From: Tiliqua scincoides
Lineage: Eukaryota; Chordata; Lepidosauria; Squamata; Scincidae
Direction of reading: 5' to 3'
NCBI RefSeq assembly: GCF_035046505.1
Contig: NC_089822.1
Location: forward strand, 128,336,807-128,400,806
Length of the DNA: 64,000 nt
Shown: one piece after another, positions 35,172 to 46,384 of the stretch
How positions within the stretch are numbered: position 1 is the stretch's first letter
Layout: every line of letters starts with the position of its first letter
Program-made: the position numbers and the translations under genes
The notes under the pieces: generated by a model
What the model saw: only the letters and a program-made list of their open reading frames with translations
Databases searched by the model: none
What the model was told of the DNA's origin: nothing

Positions 35172-35330
35172 CTTCACCACTATGTTACCCTGCACATGCC
35201 CGATCTCGTCTGATCTCGGAAGCTAAGCAGGGTCAGGTCTGGTTAGTACTTGGATGGGAGACCGCCTGGGAATACTGGGTGCTGTAGGCTTATACCATAG
35301 TCTTTCGAGACTGAAGGTTGCCAACCATAT
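35172..35330 (+). mobile_element. 5S rRNA-derived SINE
   Basis: Positions about 35199-35291 match vertebrate 5S rRNA almost base for base (CCCGATCTCGTCTGATCTCG, GGAAGCTAAGCAGGGTC, TTAGTACTTGGATGGGAGAC, CGCCTGGGAATACTGGGTGC). The first 27 nt (35172-35198) are diverged. The internal pol III promoter parts (A box near AGCTAAGCAGGG, intermediate element, C box near GGATGGGAGACC) are intact. It is followed not by a 5S terminator but by a non-5S tail, ATACCATAGTCTTTCGAGAC then TGAAGGTTGCCAAC. The same tail occurs alone at 4690-4724. That tail makes it a SINE, not a 5S gene. Confidence 0.85.
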
Positions 35331-35515
35331 ATCCCATTGTTGCTGGGCTGAACTTTACCACAAGGCTCCTAGTAATCTGTCACCAACACTGAACAGAAGT
35401 TACAGAACTGACTTTCTCGAGCCAAGGAAAAAGATGGACTTCTCTTGACTTCTCTTTTACTTGAGCCAAGTAAAAGGATGGTGTTTACATCATCTGCAAG
35501 CAAATTTCAGATAGG

Positions 35516-35930
35516 CAGCCCAATCCTATTTAACTCCCTATGTGGTGATGCAGCTGTGCCAACACAGTGAGTATACCTGCAGGTTATTGGGGGCCTCCTT
35601 GGAGTAAGAGAATATTTGATTCCTTGCCAAAGCTGGCAAGCTGGGGGGTAAGCTGGCACTGGCCCACTGGGTCTACTTGGACCTGTGCCAGTACTCTAGC
35701 TGGCAAAAGTCTGCATGGACCCAGGACAGGGGATTGAGACTGGAAATGGGGATAGGATATCAGAGATACCGCCTCCTTCTCAACCACACCTTCCCAGTTC
35801 CTGTCCCCATTGCCACTCTGTTCCTCCTCCTTCCTGTTCTGTTCTGCCCCCTTCCCATCTCCCACCCCCTGCACTGGCTGCACTAGCTGCACTGGCTGAT
35901 GTGATGCATTTTGTGACAGCCACAAAGGAT
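35516..35930. mobile_element. Long Harbinger-like element, worn
   Basis: CAGCCCAATCCTATTTAACT opens it. The interior (CTGGGTCTACTTGGACCTGT, then CCTCCTTCCTGTTC-type CT-rich text) parallels 28077-28653 and about 300-696. The right end is not clear. Confidence 0.5.
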
Positions 35931-36799
35931 CTTATATCACCAAAATTACTGTTCTGGAGTGATAAGGCCCAAACAGGATTGAGGTGTTAGTTTTCAAACA
36001 TGAGATGCAGAAATCATAAAGTGATGTGGGACTGTCCCTTTTGAATGGTACCTGTGTATAAATGGCTGAGTTTCCTTTCACTAAACATGGAAGGAGTGAC
36101 TGGGAAAGGATTGGGCTTCAACTTCCACGTTTATTTCTGGGAAAACTGTTCACACTAGATGGTGCCACGCTTTGCACCCAAGTTCTTAAAATAAGTGTGA
36201 AATGGCTTTAGTAGTTGATGGTGACCTGTGGGTCCAGTCGCAGACCTACCATTAGGTCTGATGGGGCAAATACTTCAGGCGCAAGCCTCTAGGACCCCAT
36301 GGAAGATTCACTGAGGCTCCCGATGGCATTGGAAACTGCTTCCAGTTTTCTGGAAGCACAGTTTATAGCGTTGGGGAACCTCAGAGGGGCTTCCCCGATG
36401 CAGGCTCAGGTCGCACAAGGCTCCGTGAGCCTCAGGTGAGTAGGAGGGACAGATTTTTGTGCGGAGGGGGCAGTGACAGCCCACGAGGAGTGCCATCGTG
36501 AACCTTTGCCCCAGGCATGGGGCTGGGAAGGTCCCCTGCTGTGTGGGTCCTTCCTTAACAGTCACTAACAGCTGAACAGCCACAACAACCAGCAGCAGAA
36601 GCAACATCTGAGGCCTGGGAAGTGGACATTTTCCATCATTGTCCATCTGGTTCAGGCCTTCAGAAGCCATCCCTTCTGCTTGAAAGACCCAGGAACTGCA
36701 GACTGCTCATCTTGCTAGGTGAGGAGATACTCTGCCTGTCAGGGGGGAAAACATTTGGTGCTGTCTGGCCCTTTTGGAAATCAGGGCTGTTTCTCTCTT

Positions 36800-37030
36800 A
36801 AGGGCACCACAGAAGATCTGAAAAGCAGAAGATGAAAGCTACAGCAACATCAGAAATAACTTCTGAGGCCTGGGGAGTGGATATTTTTCATCCTCCTCCT
36901 CTGAGAACTTTTTATCAATCATCATTTTTTTTAAAGTTATGTTTATTGTGCATCAGTTGTCTTTTGTTGTCAGTCACCTTGGGTGCCTGTTGTCAGGCAG
37001 AAAGGGAGGATATAAATATATTGAATAACC
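36800..37030 (+). mobile_element. LINE/SINE 3' end
   Basis: GTTGTCAGTCACCTTGGGTG, then GGCAGAAAGGGAGGATATAAATA, is the typical 3' end of reptile LINEs and their SINEs. Upstream, a unit with CTGAGGCCTGGGGAGTGGAT (near 36865) repeats one near 36610 (CTGAGGCCTGGGAAGTGGAC). A local duplication of about 240-bp spacing is therefore likely. Confidence 0.5.
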
Positions 37031-37726
37031 AAATCATAGCTTATCAGGCTAGTTGTTATTTAAAGCCCACTGTGGAAGGTGCCTGAAGGCACACTTATCT
37101 GGCAGGTAGAGGAAGGCTGTGAAATTGGTTTGGCCATTCTGAGTAGAAAGTAGAAAGTATATGCCAGGAGAACTGCAAAGGGGGAGGGTGGGTTGAGGGG
37201 GAGGGAGGGCTGAGTTTAATCAAAGAAATTGGCTTGGATTCAAAGAACAGGGGGCTGAAGGAGAAAGTGACTTAATGCTGTTCCTTGAATTCTTGTGCAA
37301 GTACTACTGGGGGGGTTCTCGTAGCATGGAACCACAGCGTATTAGAGGTTGCTGAGAAACTTTCTAAGAGGGAATGTGGTGTATAAAACAAACGGTGAAT
37401 AAGAATGGTAGAGTTGTAAGGAGTCTAAGGGGTCATTTAGTCCAACCCCTTGCTCAGTGCAGGCACTAAGATCTAGTTGGTTGCATATAAACTCGCTAGT
37501 GCACTATTGACAGATTTTGAAAGTTTGTGCAAAATCTTAACTTAATGGAGAAACACCTCTGGATTGGGGGCCACTTTCCTCATGCAACACACTTTGGCTA
37601 AAATGGAAACAGCAATCCTTCCATGAGTCAGAATACTGACATGTCAACAGTGAAAACTCACTTAAAAAAAAAAATCACTATGCATGTTTGAGACGTAAGA
37701 AATAAGATTGTTGCTATTGTTTAGGA

Positions 37727-37997
37727 CAGTGTTTCTCAACATTTATCCCCCGCCGTACCGCTTGGCATGGTCCACTTTACTACCGACTGATCAGACACAA
37801 TGCAGACACAATACAACAAACATGGGTAAGAGGCTCAGGGTGTACAGGAGGGTTTTCTCAAGTGTGTGAAAAGTGCATGCTGGAGCTCTGCCAGCTGAGC
37901 CAAGACTCTTACTCCAGGTCTGAATATCCTGCAAATACCACCAGACATCACCTCAAGTGCCACTGGTGGTATGAGAACCACTGGCTGAGAAATGCTG
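37727..37997. mobile_element. hAT MITE, 271 bp
   Basis: The ends are CAGTGTTTCTCAACATTTAT and GAGAAATGCTG, with flanks GTTTAGGA and GTTAAAGA (6 of 8). Near the right end an extra GGTATGAGAACCACTGGCTG looks like an internal second terminus. Confidence 0.78.
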
Positions 37998-38584
37998 GTT
38001 AAAGATGTAAGGTGCAGGTTAGCAAAAATGTTTTGCTTGGTTCATTTCCTGTCTGCCCCTGTAGATGATGCCTGAGCACCTCAAGGAAGGCTGCACTATA
38101 GTACCACAGGTTGTTGAGAAGAGATGAACTGTAGAGGCAGGGTGGCTCATCTAGGGGATGGTTGCTGATTGGGCAGCAGCTGGCCATTAAAAAATATCCA
38201 TGTTTTTGTTCTCCACCTCTTTCAACTGGAGGTGGACGCAGGGGGTGTTTTTTGTTGCATTAGAATGCTGTGAGTGAAAGACGAAATTACTATTTTAGAG
38301 AGTTGGCTGAGTGAGCAAAATAGAGATTATTCTTTGGAGGAATCAAAACATGGGTTTGGAGAAACACCTTTTGGGAGGGGAGAGGAGAGGAAATTGTCAT
38401 GGGGATCCTTGGGACAGGAGAAATTAATCAGGAGGAATGGACTCTTGAAAGGGTGAATCTGGAACAAAATGAATTTTTTTTGTTGGGGGAGGGACATGTG
38501 AAGGAGATTAATCTGTAAATAGAGCAAATGTCTTCAGTACCTTTGGAGTGGAAGATGGTAATACGTGGTTGCTGCATGAGAAGA

Positions 38585-38700
38585 TCCCTGCTGGGGCAGT
38601 CCAGTTGGGACAGAACCAGAGGACCATCTAGTTCAGCATTTGGATTCTATCAGTGACCATCCAGATGCCTTTGGAAGCTGAAAGCCGGGGTGTGAAGGGG
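38585..38700. mobile_element. Degraded CR1-like tail
   Basis: CAGAGGACCATCTAGTTCAGC and CAGTGACCATCCAGATGCCT match the CR1 3' UTR pattern in reverse orientation, with many changes. It is a short old fragment. Confidence 0.5.
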
Positions 38701-40761
38701 ATGGACTTCCCCTTTTGGGTCTCCCATGCATTTGGTATGCAGACATATACTGCCTGTTCTGTTTTCTGTCATGGCTAATAGTTGTTGATGGACCTATCCT
38801 CTCCTTGAAACCTTTTTAAAAGCCACAGAAAGCAGCGGTCATTGCCGCACCTTGCAACAATAAATTCAGTTAATTAATTATACATGGCGTGAAGGAGTAA
38901 TGCTGTGAAGGAGTAATGCATTCAGCGTTGTTCTGGATGACCATCTGAATTTGTTTTACCTTTTATCTCTACAAACATGGGGCACAGAGGGGTTGGGAGA
39001 AGGAGTAATTCCACGCACCATCTGCTGAAATATTGTTACAAATGTGCAGGCCAAGGCATGGGAATTGGGCTTGGTGTGCTCATAACACAGATTCAACCTC
39101 CCTGCTTTATGTTTCTTTTGGTAAATTATTTGCCTCCCTCTAGTCCAGCACTCTGTTTCTCACAGGGGCTAGACAAGCCCCTCTAGGAAACCTATAAGCA
39201 GCACAAAGAACAACAGTGTTCCTCTTTGGTCTGTCCCCCAACATTCAGAAGGTATACTGTTTTGGGGCATGGAGGTTCCATTTAGGCATCCTTGCTAGCA
39301 GGAGAGACGTTTATGGTTGGAGCTGGGACGTAGCAGGTGGGCAGAGCTTTTGGTGCATAAAATCAAAGGATGTAAGATAGGAGTAGCTTGACAGGGTGGA
39401 TGGAACTCATAGCACGCCCACTTTCGGGAGACACTAGGCACCACTGGATAAAGTGGGATTCAGTAATTGTAACTGCCACATACTGTACTGAACAGCTTCT
39501 GGGAGTGGACCTAGACATCCACAGCAGACACACCCAGAACAATTGCTCTGTGACAGTTTATGGCCATCAGCCTATAGATACAGCCACACCCAAGTTTGAC
39601 TCCAATGACGGAAGTCATCTGGCCCAAAGCATTCCAGACACAGAGTGCAATACTGCACAGACCAGGGCAGATATATAGAAGAGGAAGTAGCATTACTTCT
39701 CCTTTCGAGCCAAGCCCCAGTGGAGACCCTTGTAGTAAACCATTTGCAAGCTGTGGTTATAGCTTTGTCCATTAGTGGGAAGAGGAGGTAAGGAGAGATG
39801 GGTTACTAAAGCATTCATTACTGAAATTCTGAGCCTGCCATGGACCAAGGTTCCCTTCTGACCTTTCTGTCATGCTAGAGACAATTGAATTAGTGCTGAG
39901 TTTTGATTTAATTCCAGGAATTGAGATATAATTCGCTTATAACAGACATTTTCCTGAAAACGCATGCATCAGAAGACTGCTGGAAGGAAGGGACAATTTC
40001 ACAGGCAATACTCACTTTGAGAAAGCCATTAACAGCCCTTTCTTTTTCCTTTAGAGGTGCCACCCTGGAGTACAGTAGTTGCTATTCACTCCTAAATTGT
40101 GCAAGATGGAAGTGACTAGTCCACAGTCTTGGTAGAGGCCCCAATGTGCTTTTTATAGCTTATGAGCTCTTGAGCTGCAGGAAGGAGGGAAAAGAGAACA
40201 ACCACCAGAATGTAAAAGACTTGAAAGTAGTTTGAAACAAACTACTGTCACTTTCCATGCTGTAAACATACTTGTCCCGCTGTTGCCTCTGGTCAGACAA
40301 GTTTTTCAAACAATACAAAAACCTGAAAAACCGTTGACCAGAGGCAACTACGGGATATGTACAGACAAGGAACCTTGACTTCTCTTTCCAACTGCTTGCA
40401 CTTCTGCAGCTGAAAATTGCCACCAACACCACCTAACACATGTCTCCAGTTTGGGCTGAATGCTGGGAAGCTGGGCTCATATTTGAAAACAATTCAAGGT
40501 ACAATCAGATAGGAAGTTCACCTGTGTAAGGTCCATGCATGAACTGGAACCATGCATGATGGCTTAAATGTTAAACAAAACAAGGAAGCAAAGCATAGGA
40601 CTCAACTCCTATAACTTCTCTATCTATATGTTATAAACTCCTATGGTGTCTAAATCCTGAACATCAAACATACTCAAATTTATTGCATTTGAGAATCAAT
40701 TAAAAAAAGAAAAATAAGAATAGTGAACATGTCAAGCAGTTATAGTTGGAGAGGGAGGGGT
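38701..40761. other. Unassigned apart from one inverted repeat
   Basis: It holds the inverted repeat 40268-40345. No coding exon or named repeat is recognised in the remainder. Confidence 0.4.
40268..40345. repeat. Inverted repeat, about 22-bp arms
   Basis: TTGCCTCTGGTCA and its exact complement TGACCAGAGGCAA form the core of longer imperfect arms (GTCCCGCTG.. / ..CTACGGGAT) around a spacer of about 38 bp. Confidence 0.65.
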
Positions 40762-41068
40762 TCATCATGTTTATGCTCTTTTATTTATTGCATGTTTCAA
40801 TTCCATCCTTGTGAACTCCATGACTGAGGAGACACTAGAACCCAAAACTCAGAGTCTAAGGGCCCAATCCTATCCAACTTTCCAGTACCAGTGCAGCCAT
40901 AATGCAGCCCTGAGGTAAAGGAACAAATGTTCCCATACCCTGAGGAGGTCTCTGTGACTGCCTCCCCACCACAGGATGCAGTGCATACCCCATTGGCACA
41001 GCTGCACCAGCACTGGAAAATCGGATAGGATTGGGCCCTAACACTCTAACCACTACACCACCCTGGGT
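40762..41068 (-). mobile_element. tRNA-derived SINE split by a MITE
   Basis: On the minus strand, from 41068: CAGGGTGGTGTAGTGGTTAG (A-box-like), AGTGTTAGACTCTGAG, then GGGTTCTAGTG (B-box-like), a short body, and an AATAAATAAA tail near 40780. The SINE is interrupted at its TAA by the 179-bp element at 40860-41038. Removing that element and one TAA restores an unbroken SINE head. Confidence 0.75.
40860..41038. mobile_element. Harbinger-like MITE, complete, TAA duplication
   Basis: Inverted ends GGGCCCAATCCTATCC and GGATAGGATTGGGCCC flank 179 bp without coding capacity. TAA stands on each side (40857-40859 and 41039-41041). A 3-bp TWA duplication is the signature of the PIF/Harbinger superfamily. 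The insertion lies inside a tRNA-SINE. Confidence 0.8.
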
Positions 41069-41333
41069 CACAACCAGGAGTGGTGTTGCACATTGGCCAC
41101 TGAATTCCCAAGTCTTATCTTTGCCATGAGCTCACAAGGTGGCCTCAGCAAGACATTACTCTCAGCCTCAGACCTCTTATCTTTGATATGGCGCTAATAA
41201 CACCTTAACAATAAACAACAAATCAACAAAAAGGCCATACGTCTCAAAAACAGAAAAGAGAAATTTTTGTAAGGACTACAGAAATAATTTGTGATGTGTC
41301 TGGAATGCTCCCTAAACACAAAATCTCCTCTAG

Positions 41334-41422
41334 CTCTATAATCCTGTACGTGTTTACACAGAGGTATGCCCCACTATGTTCAATGGGGCTTATACCCAAG
41401 TATGTGTGCTTAGGATTGCAGC
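41334..41422. mobile_element. Short palindromic Harbinger-like MITE
   Basis: CTCTATAATCCTGTACGTG to GTGCTTAGGATTGCAGCC, with the CCACTATGTTCAATGGGGC centre. Older, with no clear duplication. Confidence 0.68.
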
Positions 41423-41579
41423 CTGAATGTTATTATCCACTTGACAATTTGCAGTTGAAATATATGAAATTGGTGCAATTAAATGGATAATGCTATATTT
41501 CCGATGAGATTCACACCATAATTATCTATCCCTGTTAGGAATAGGCTTCCTCCCTGCTCCCCATTAGATTATCATCTAA

Positions 41580-42081
41580 GGGGGCAATCCTATCCTGTGC
41601 TTGAACAGGCAAGCCAAGAGGCTTGTGCTGTATCCAGTGCAGGCTAGTGACCAGAAGCAGCTTAGCCAGGGGCTAGGGGAAATTTTTCCTCTTATCCCTG
41701 GGTAAGGATCACTGGCCCCTATGGGTCACCTCTGGAGGTGGCACAAGTCCGAGGAGAGCGGAGTGGCTTGAAGCCGCTCCATCCTCCCCGAGAATGGAGA
41801 TTAGGATCCAGCATTACTGCCAGATTCCAGCCCCACCACCCGCTCCCCATCTGCCCCCGGGGCCACCCACTGCCCGCCCTCCCCCCGCCTAAGAACACCT
41901 CCCCCGCCTCCCTTTTCCGCTTGCGTTGGCTCAGCTGGGCTGATGCAAGCATCCAAGAGGAAAACGGCATGGAGACTTATATCAGCCTCTGCAGGCCAGT
42001 GCTTCTCGGAGCACCGGCCCAGTTTCCTCTCAAGGAGGGAAGGGACTTGCTCCAGCCAAAGTCGTTTCTAGGATTGCGCCC
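41580..42081. mobile_element. Long Harbinger-like element with TAA duplication
   Basis: 502 bp with ends GGGGGCAATCCTATCC and TCTAGGATTGCGCCC, and TAA at 41577-41579 and 42082-42084. It shares only its ends with the short and medium classes. The GC- and CT-rich interior shows no transposase motif that I recognise. Confidence 0.75.
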
Positions 42082-42524
42082 TAAATCAAGTAAGGGTTGT
42101 CTAGACAAAAGTGTTATCTAGACATTATAGACAAAAGTTAATTCATGCATTTGTTCAAAACCATAATCAGTTGCAACATCAGTTGCCTCGGTCCAATGAT
42201 TTCTCACTGGTGTGGGAACTCTGTTGCATTAGGATGCCCCCTCAACTGTAAGAGCCGTTACTATACTGTTAATAATAAGAACTGATCCATTCATTTCAGG
42301 AAACACATTCCTTTGCATGGACAGATCTGCTGCCTCCATTACGCCCAACAGGCAAAGGTTTCATGTGCCCATAACAGTGCACCTAAGGCTTGATCAAGCC
42401 CAGTGAGCTATGAAAGCAAGAATGTGGCTCTCTCCTATTGTAGTTAAAAAGAATGTATATTTTGTGCGTTGTAGTGGAGAGACTGTCCAGGCACTCCTCT
42501 CCTCTTTTCACCAACTGCCTAAGA

Positions 42525-42867
42525 CAGTGTTTCTCAAACTGTGGGTTGAGACCCACTAGGTAGGTTGTGTAAGCCAATTTCAGGTGTATTTTTAATATAT
42601 TAGACTTGGTGCTCCCATGGAATGTGACTGCATTTGGGGAAATGTTACAGACCTGTATTTTGAACAAGCTACTATGTATATTTTTTGAAACAATGATTGT
42701 AAATGGGACTTACTTCTGGGTAAGTGTGGGTAGGATTGCAGCCTAGGATTGTTAAAAGTTTTCTTGCCTGATGATGTCACTTCCGGGCATGACAACACTT
42801 CCAGTGGGTCCTGACAGGTTCTTATTCTAAAAAGTGGGTCCCAGTGCTAAATGTGTGAGAACCACTG
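42525..42867. mobile_element. hAT MITE with perfect 8-bp duplication and a nested fragment
   Basis: The ends are CAGTGTTTCTCAAACTGTGG and TGTGAGAACCACTG. GCCTAAGA is duplicated exactly at 42517-42524 and 42868-42875. It is the same family as 7358-7834 (shared GTGGGTCCCAG/ACTTCCAGTGGGTCC interior). It contains half of a short Harbinger-like MITE at about 42694-42743. Confidence 0.9.
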
Positions 42868-43059
42868 GCCTAAGAGGTTATTAGCCCTACTAGATCTAGC
42901 ACTGAATATCTGTTAGGTTGGGATCCAGAAGTATACCAACAGGAGTTCAGCTTCTGACTACCGTCTTGGTTCTCTGAATTGGGGCAACAGAGTATACCCA
43001 AGAAACACCAGCAGTGATTTTACAACTCTTGTTTTCCCATAGTACCATGAGTAGAAAGG

Positions 43060-43200
43060 ACAGCTCTACTTAGTGGTCCAGGTCAGAATATCGTAACTGT
43101 TTAAATCCCAACTCAATATGGATTCATTGTGTAGCCTTGGGCAAGTCACCACTTCTTCACCTTGAATACCCATCTTCAAAACAAAATAGTAATGACTATT
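43060..43200 (+). mobile_element. SINE fragment
   Basis: AGCCTTGGGCAAGTCACCAC is the shared body motif of the tRNA-SINE family, preceded by a diverged head (TTAAATCCCAACTC) and followed by A-rich sequence. Confidence 0.45.
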
Positions 43201-43799
43201 AAAAGTACACAAACTTGCAGGTGGAATCTTGTTTTCCATTCCACAGTCTCAGTCCTAAGTACGAGGACTGAGTAATAAATGTCCTCGTAGTAAATGTCTG
43301 CAGAAAAATCAGTCTGCCAAATTCAGGTGCCTTCAATATTGTCAGTTTTTCACTCAGTTAAGGGATCTGGATTTTGTTTCTTTTGGGGGGGGGGGCTACA
43401 CGTGCAGGTTCCATTTGCAATAGTTGAAATATAGGTACAATGTCACCTATCGGACATCATGAAAATATTGTTGGGTCCAAATGGACCAGAAGATCATCAT
43501 ACTGTTGATGCTGGAATTATGAGAATGATTGTTAGGTTTGTCTGAGCTGTTGCTTAAAGAACCATTACTGATAAAAGATTGTTCGAAGAATATTTACTTG
43601 GATGAAGATCACAACATTGGGTTGTTTGATATTATTGTCAGTAATTGCCACTATTTTGTTGTGAGAACACTGCACTGGCGTTGGACAACTGTTGAAACAT
43701 TTTGTCAACTATCGTTATAATTACTACAATATAGTCACTAATTTTAAACATAAGAACTTTCATTTGTTGATTCATCATGGTGTTTTTGGATTATTTTGG
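43201..43799. other. Unassigned
   Basis: It contains a T/G run near 43375-43395 and a small direct repeat of GTACGAGGACTGAGTAATAAATG-like words shortened to GTCCTCGTAGTAAATGTC near 43280. No gene is seen. Confidence 0.35.
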
Positions 43800-43804
43800 A
43801 AGAT

Positions 43805-43835
<31 letters not shown>

Positions 43836-44075
43836 TTGGATTTGTATTCCGCCTTTCTCCCGGAAGGGCACCCAAGAATATTTGGCCTTTGGTCCACCTA
43901 GTTCAGTCCTACCATTTATTCTGAGCAGCAATAGCTCTCTAGGGACTCAGGCAGAGATCTTCCCAATCCTGACTTTGCTAAAATGATCTGAGATAGTTTT
44001 AACTGGAGATACAGGAATTGGGCCTCATACCTTCTACATGCAAAGCATGTAGCCTAGCTATTAATCCTCCCCCCC
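43800..44075 (-). mobile_element. LINE/SINE tail next to a second interspersed-repeat fragment
   Basis: (TTTA)n at 43803-43837 followed by GGATTTGTATTCCGCCTTTC is the reverse complement of the usual SINE/LINE end (GAAAGGCGGAATACAAATCC plus ATAAA repeats). From about 43885 the text GGTCCACCTAGTTCAGTCCT ... CTACATGCAAAGCATG belongs to a second interspersed family, also present near 48600, 49000, 54450 and 55330. Confidence 0.6.
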
Positions 44076-45390
44076 CCCATTTTGGTCCTTTGATCATCCT
44101 ATCCCCATTCTGGTCTTCCTGTGAACACAGAACAGCTGTTCCACACATGCAATCTTCCCACCCACCGTATGGAATACTGCTGTAGCGCCTGAACAGCAGT
44201 GGTTCCTCTGCTTTCTACAATCTCACATAAGATTATCCTATGTATGAATGGTGAACAAATCTCATGGGGGTTGGCAGCGCAAGTCTCCAGATCTATATCT
44301 GGATGCCCAATCAATGATTCACGTCCAGAAATGGAAAAGTGCTGAAAGCCAGTCTGCCCTCCCCCAGGCCAAGCAATCTGCATCCTAACCAGGGCTGGAT
44401 GTGCATCCACATCAAAGAACTGTGTGTGATATATGGTTGCACACAGCTGCATGTTAACTGTTTTAATTATATTGGCATGTCATGTTGTTCTTTTGTTAAA
44501 GCCAAAACCCTATCAACAGTTATCCAAACAGCAGTACAATATATAGCCAGTTTAAAAAAAAAAAAAAAAAGACATAGATACACAAGATATCATGGAGTGT
44601 TATCAATACAATCAAGAACATTACTAATTACAGCCATGGCAAGGACCAAAAGCAAAACAACAGAAGGATCCCCAAATGTTCTGGATTCTCTGGATGACAT
44701 TTCAACATCAGGCAACACATACTGGATACAGATGTGAATCAAGAAAAAGGCACACAGATGTAAACTTGCACACATTTGAAGCCTCAGTTCCACTCTAGGC
44801 ACCTGGCAAGTACAGAAGTTCCACTGTACACTCAGAGCTTCCATTCACTTCTCAAGTAGGGCCAATTTAGTGCATGCATGGGGTTGTGCAGGATGGCCAG
44901 CTCTAGTCCCCCTCACTGAAGTGAATGGGGATGTCTGCTTACCCAGGAGCTCCTTGTATTCACATATGTGCAATGCTCTAGAGAGCAGCCCAGGACTTAA
45001 CCTCAGTCAGAATTCACCAGCAGTCAGCTGATTCAGCAGATCTGATCTGGAAGGACCCTCTGGGGTGTTATGCTCTGCAATCTATTTCAGGAGCTTGCAG
45101 GAGTTTGCATTGCATCGGCAAGCATTGTTGTTCTCTCCTTTCCAGACTGTGTCACACCATTCTCTATTCCAACTGCTGCCCATTCTCTTCACTCTGTTAC
45201 ATTTGATTTGCAATCAGGAAAGCCAGTGAGGAGGGAGCAGAATTACCCATTCCCACTGTGCCTACAACAAGATGCCTTGATGGCAGCAACATGAAATTTT
45301 GCAGCTGGCCTTGGCTTATTTTTGCTGTTTCCCATCGCAACCAACCTATAGCAGGAACTGAGCGTAGCACGTCTAGATTAGTGCAGTACA
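44076..45390. other. Unassigned
   Basis: A C-run near 44070 and an A-run near 44553-44570 that may be a retroposed tail. No gene is seen. Confidence 0.38.
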
Positions 45391-45475
45391 GCTCAAGTCT
45401 ATGTGAGTTTGCTCAGAAGTATTCCCAATATGTTCCAGAGATCTTACTCACAGGTAAGTGTGTATAGGATTGTAT
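45391..45475. mobile_element. Short Harbinger-like MITE, worn
   Basis: GTTTGCTCAGAAGTATTCCC and CAGGTAAGTGTGTATAGGAT mark the family. It carries a perfect CAGGTAAGT donor match at 45451-45459. Confidence 0.6.
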
Positions 45476-45854
45476 TCTTGGACTCCTTGTCTTTTCCTGT
45501 CCAGTCTTCCCCCCCCCCTTTTTACTCTATTCTTTGCTCTTATGGAAATATCCCTTTAACCCAAGATTCATCTTGCAGCTAGTTTAGCTCTTACTACTTT
45601 ATTTCAGATCTGGAGGGGTGCCTAGGTCAGCAATTTCACACACACACAAACTCCTTCACTGATTTCTGCATCCATATTTTTCCTGCACATTGTTTTCCAT
45701 TACATTACTTAAATAAAATAAAATAAAATGCCCTGACTGATTCAAGCTTTCAAACCACAAAGGAAAAGACCAATTAAAAAAAAATTAAATAAAATGTACA
45801 GTTTGCCGAGGCCAAGTTTGTTTCTGGAAAGACCAAAAAGATAAAGTTCTGGCC

Positions 45855-46152
45855 CTTATTAAATATTTAACAGTTAATTACAATATGTAGATTGTGCCAG
45901 TGGGTCATTCATCTTTTGGGGGAGATACAATAAAATATGGTGGAAAGTTGTGTTATCGTAATTGCCTTGATGCCACGGGAAACCACCCGAGCTGGCTGCA
46001 ATGTATTTTACATTTATCTGCACCACCGCCTTTTCATTTTGCGAACAGTGCTGCCTCCGTGGATGTTGCACAGATACTTAATGTTTGCAAACTCGGCATT
46101 TTCTTTGAAGGTCTCTTTACAGGAAGAGAGTTGTTATCACAGCAGCCTCAGC

Positions 46153-46156
<4 letters not shown>
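45855..46156. promoter_or_regulatory. Candidate conserved non-coding block
   Basis: About 300 bp of unique sequence (ATTTAACAGTTAATTAC, ACAATAAAATATGG, TATCGTAATTGCC, TGCACCACCGCC) with kept CpGs between repeat-rich flanks. It ends at the (CT)n tract. Confidence 0.33.

Positions 46157-46209
<53 letters not shown>
46157..46209. repeat. (CT)n microsatellite
   Basis: About 26 CT units at the edge of a repeat-poor block. Confidence 0.95.
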
Positions 46210-46213
<4 letters not shown>

Positions 46214-46384
46214 TCCTCAGTAAAACGATTGGATTTTAGAACATTAACTCTAGCTGCTCTGCTTCGGAGCCTTTTAAAATCTGAAATCAGAACCCAGCAG
46301 TTAGATCCTGGCTGTGCCCCATATTTTTCTTGGGTCCAGGGCTTGCTGCAAGTCAGAGAAGGCTATGGTAATGGGGTACTAGGG

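Noticed and set aside
35199-35291. A genuine 5S rRNA gene
   Set aside because: The first 27 nt are diverged, there is no T-run terminator right after the 5S end, and a dispersed non-5S tail follows.
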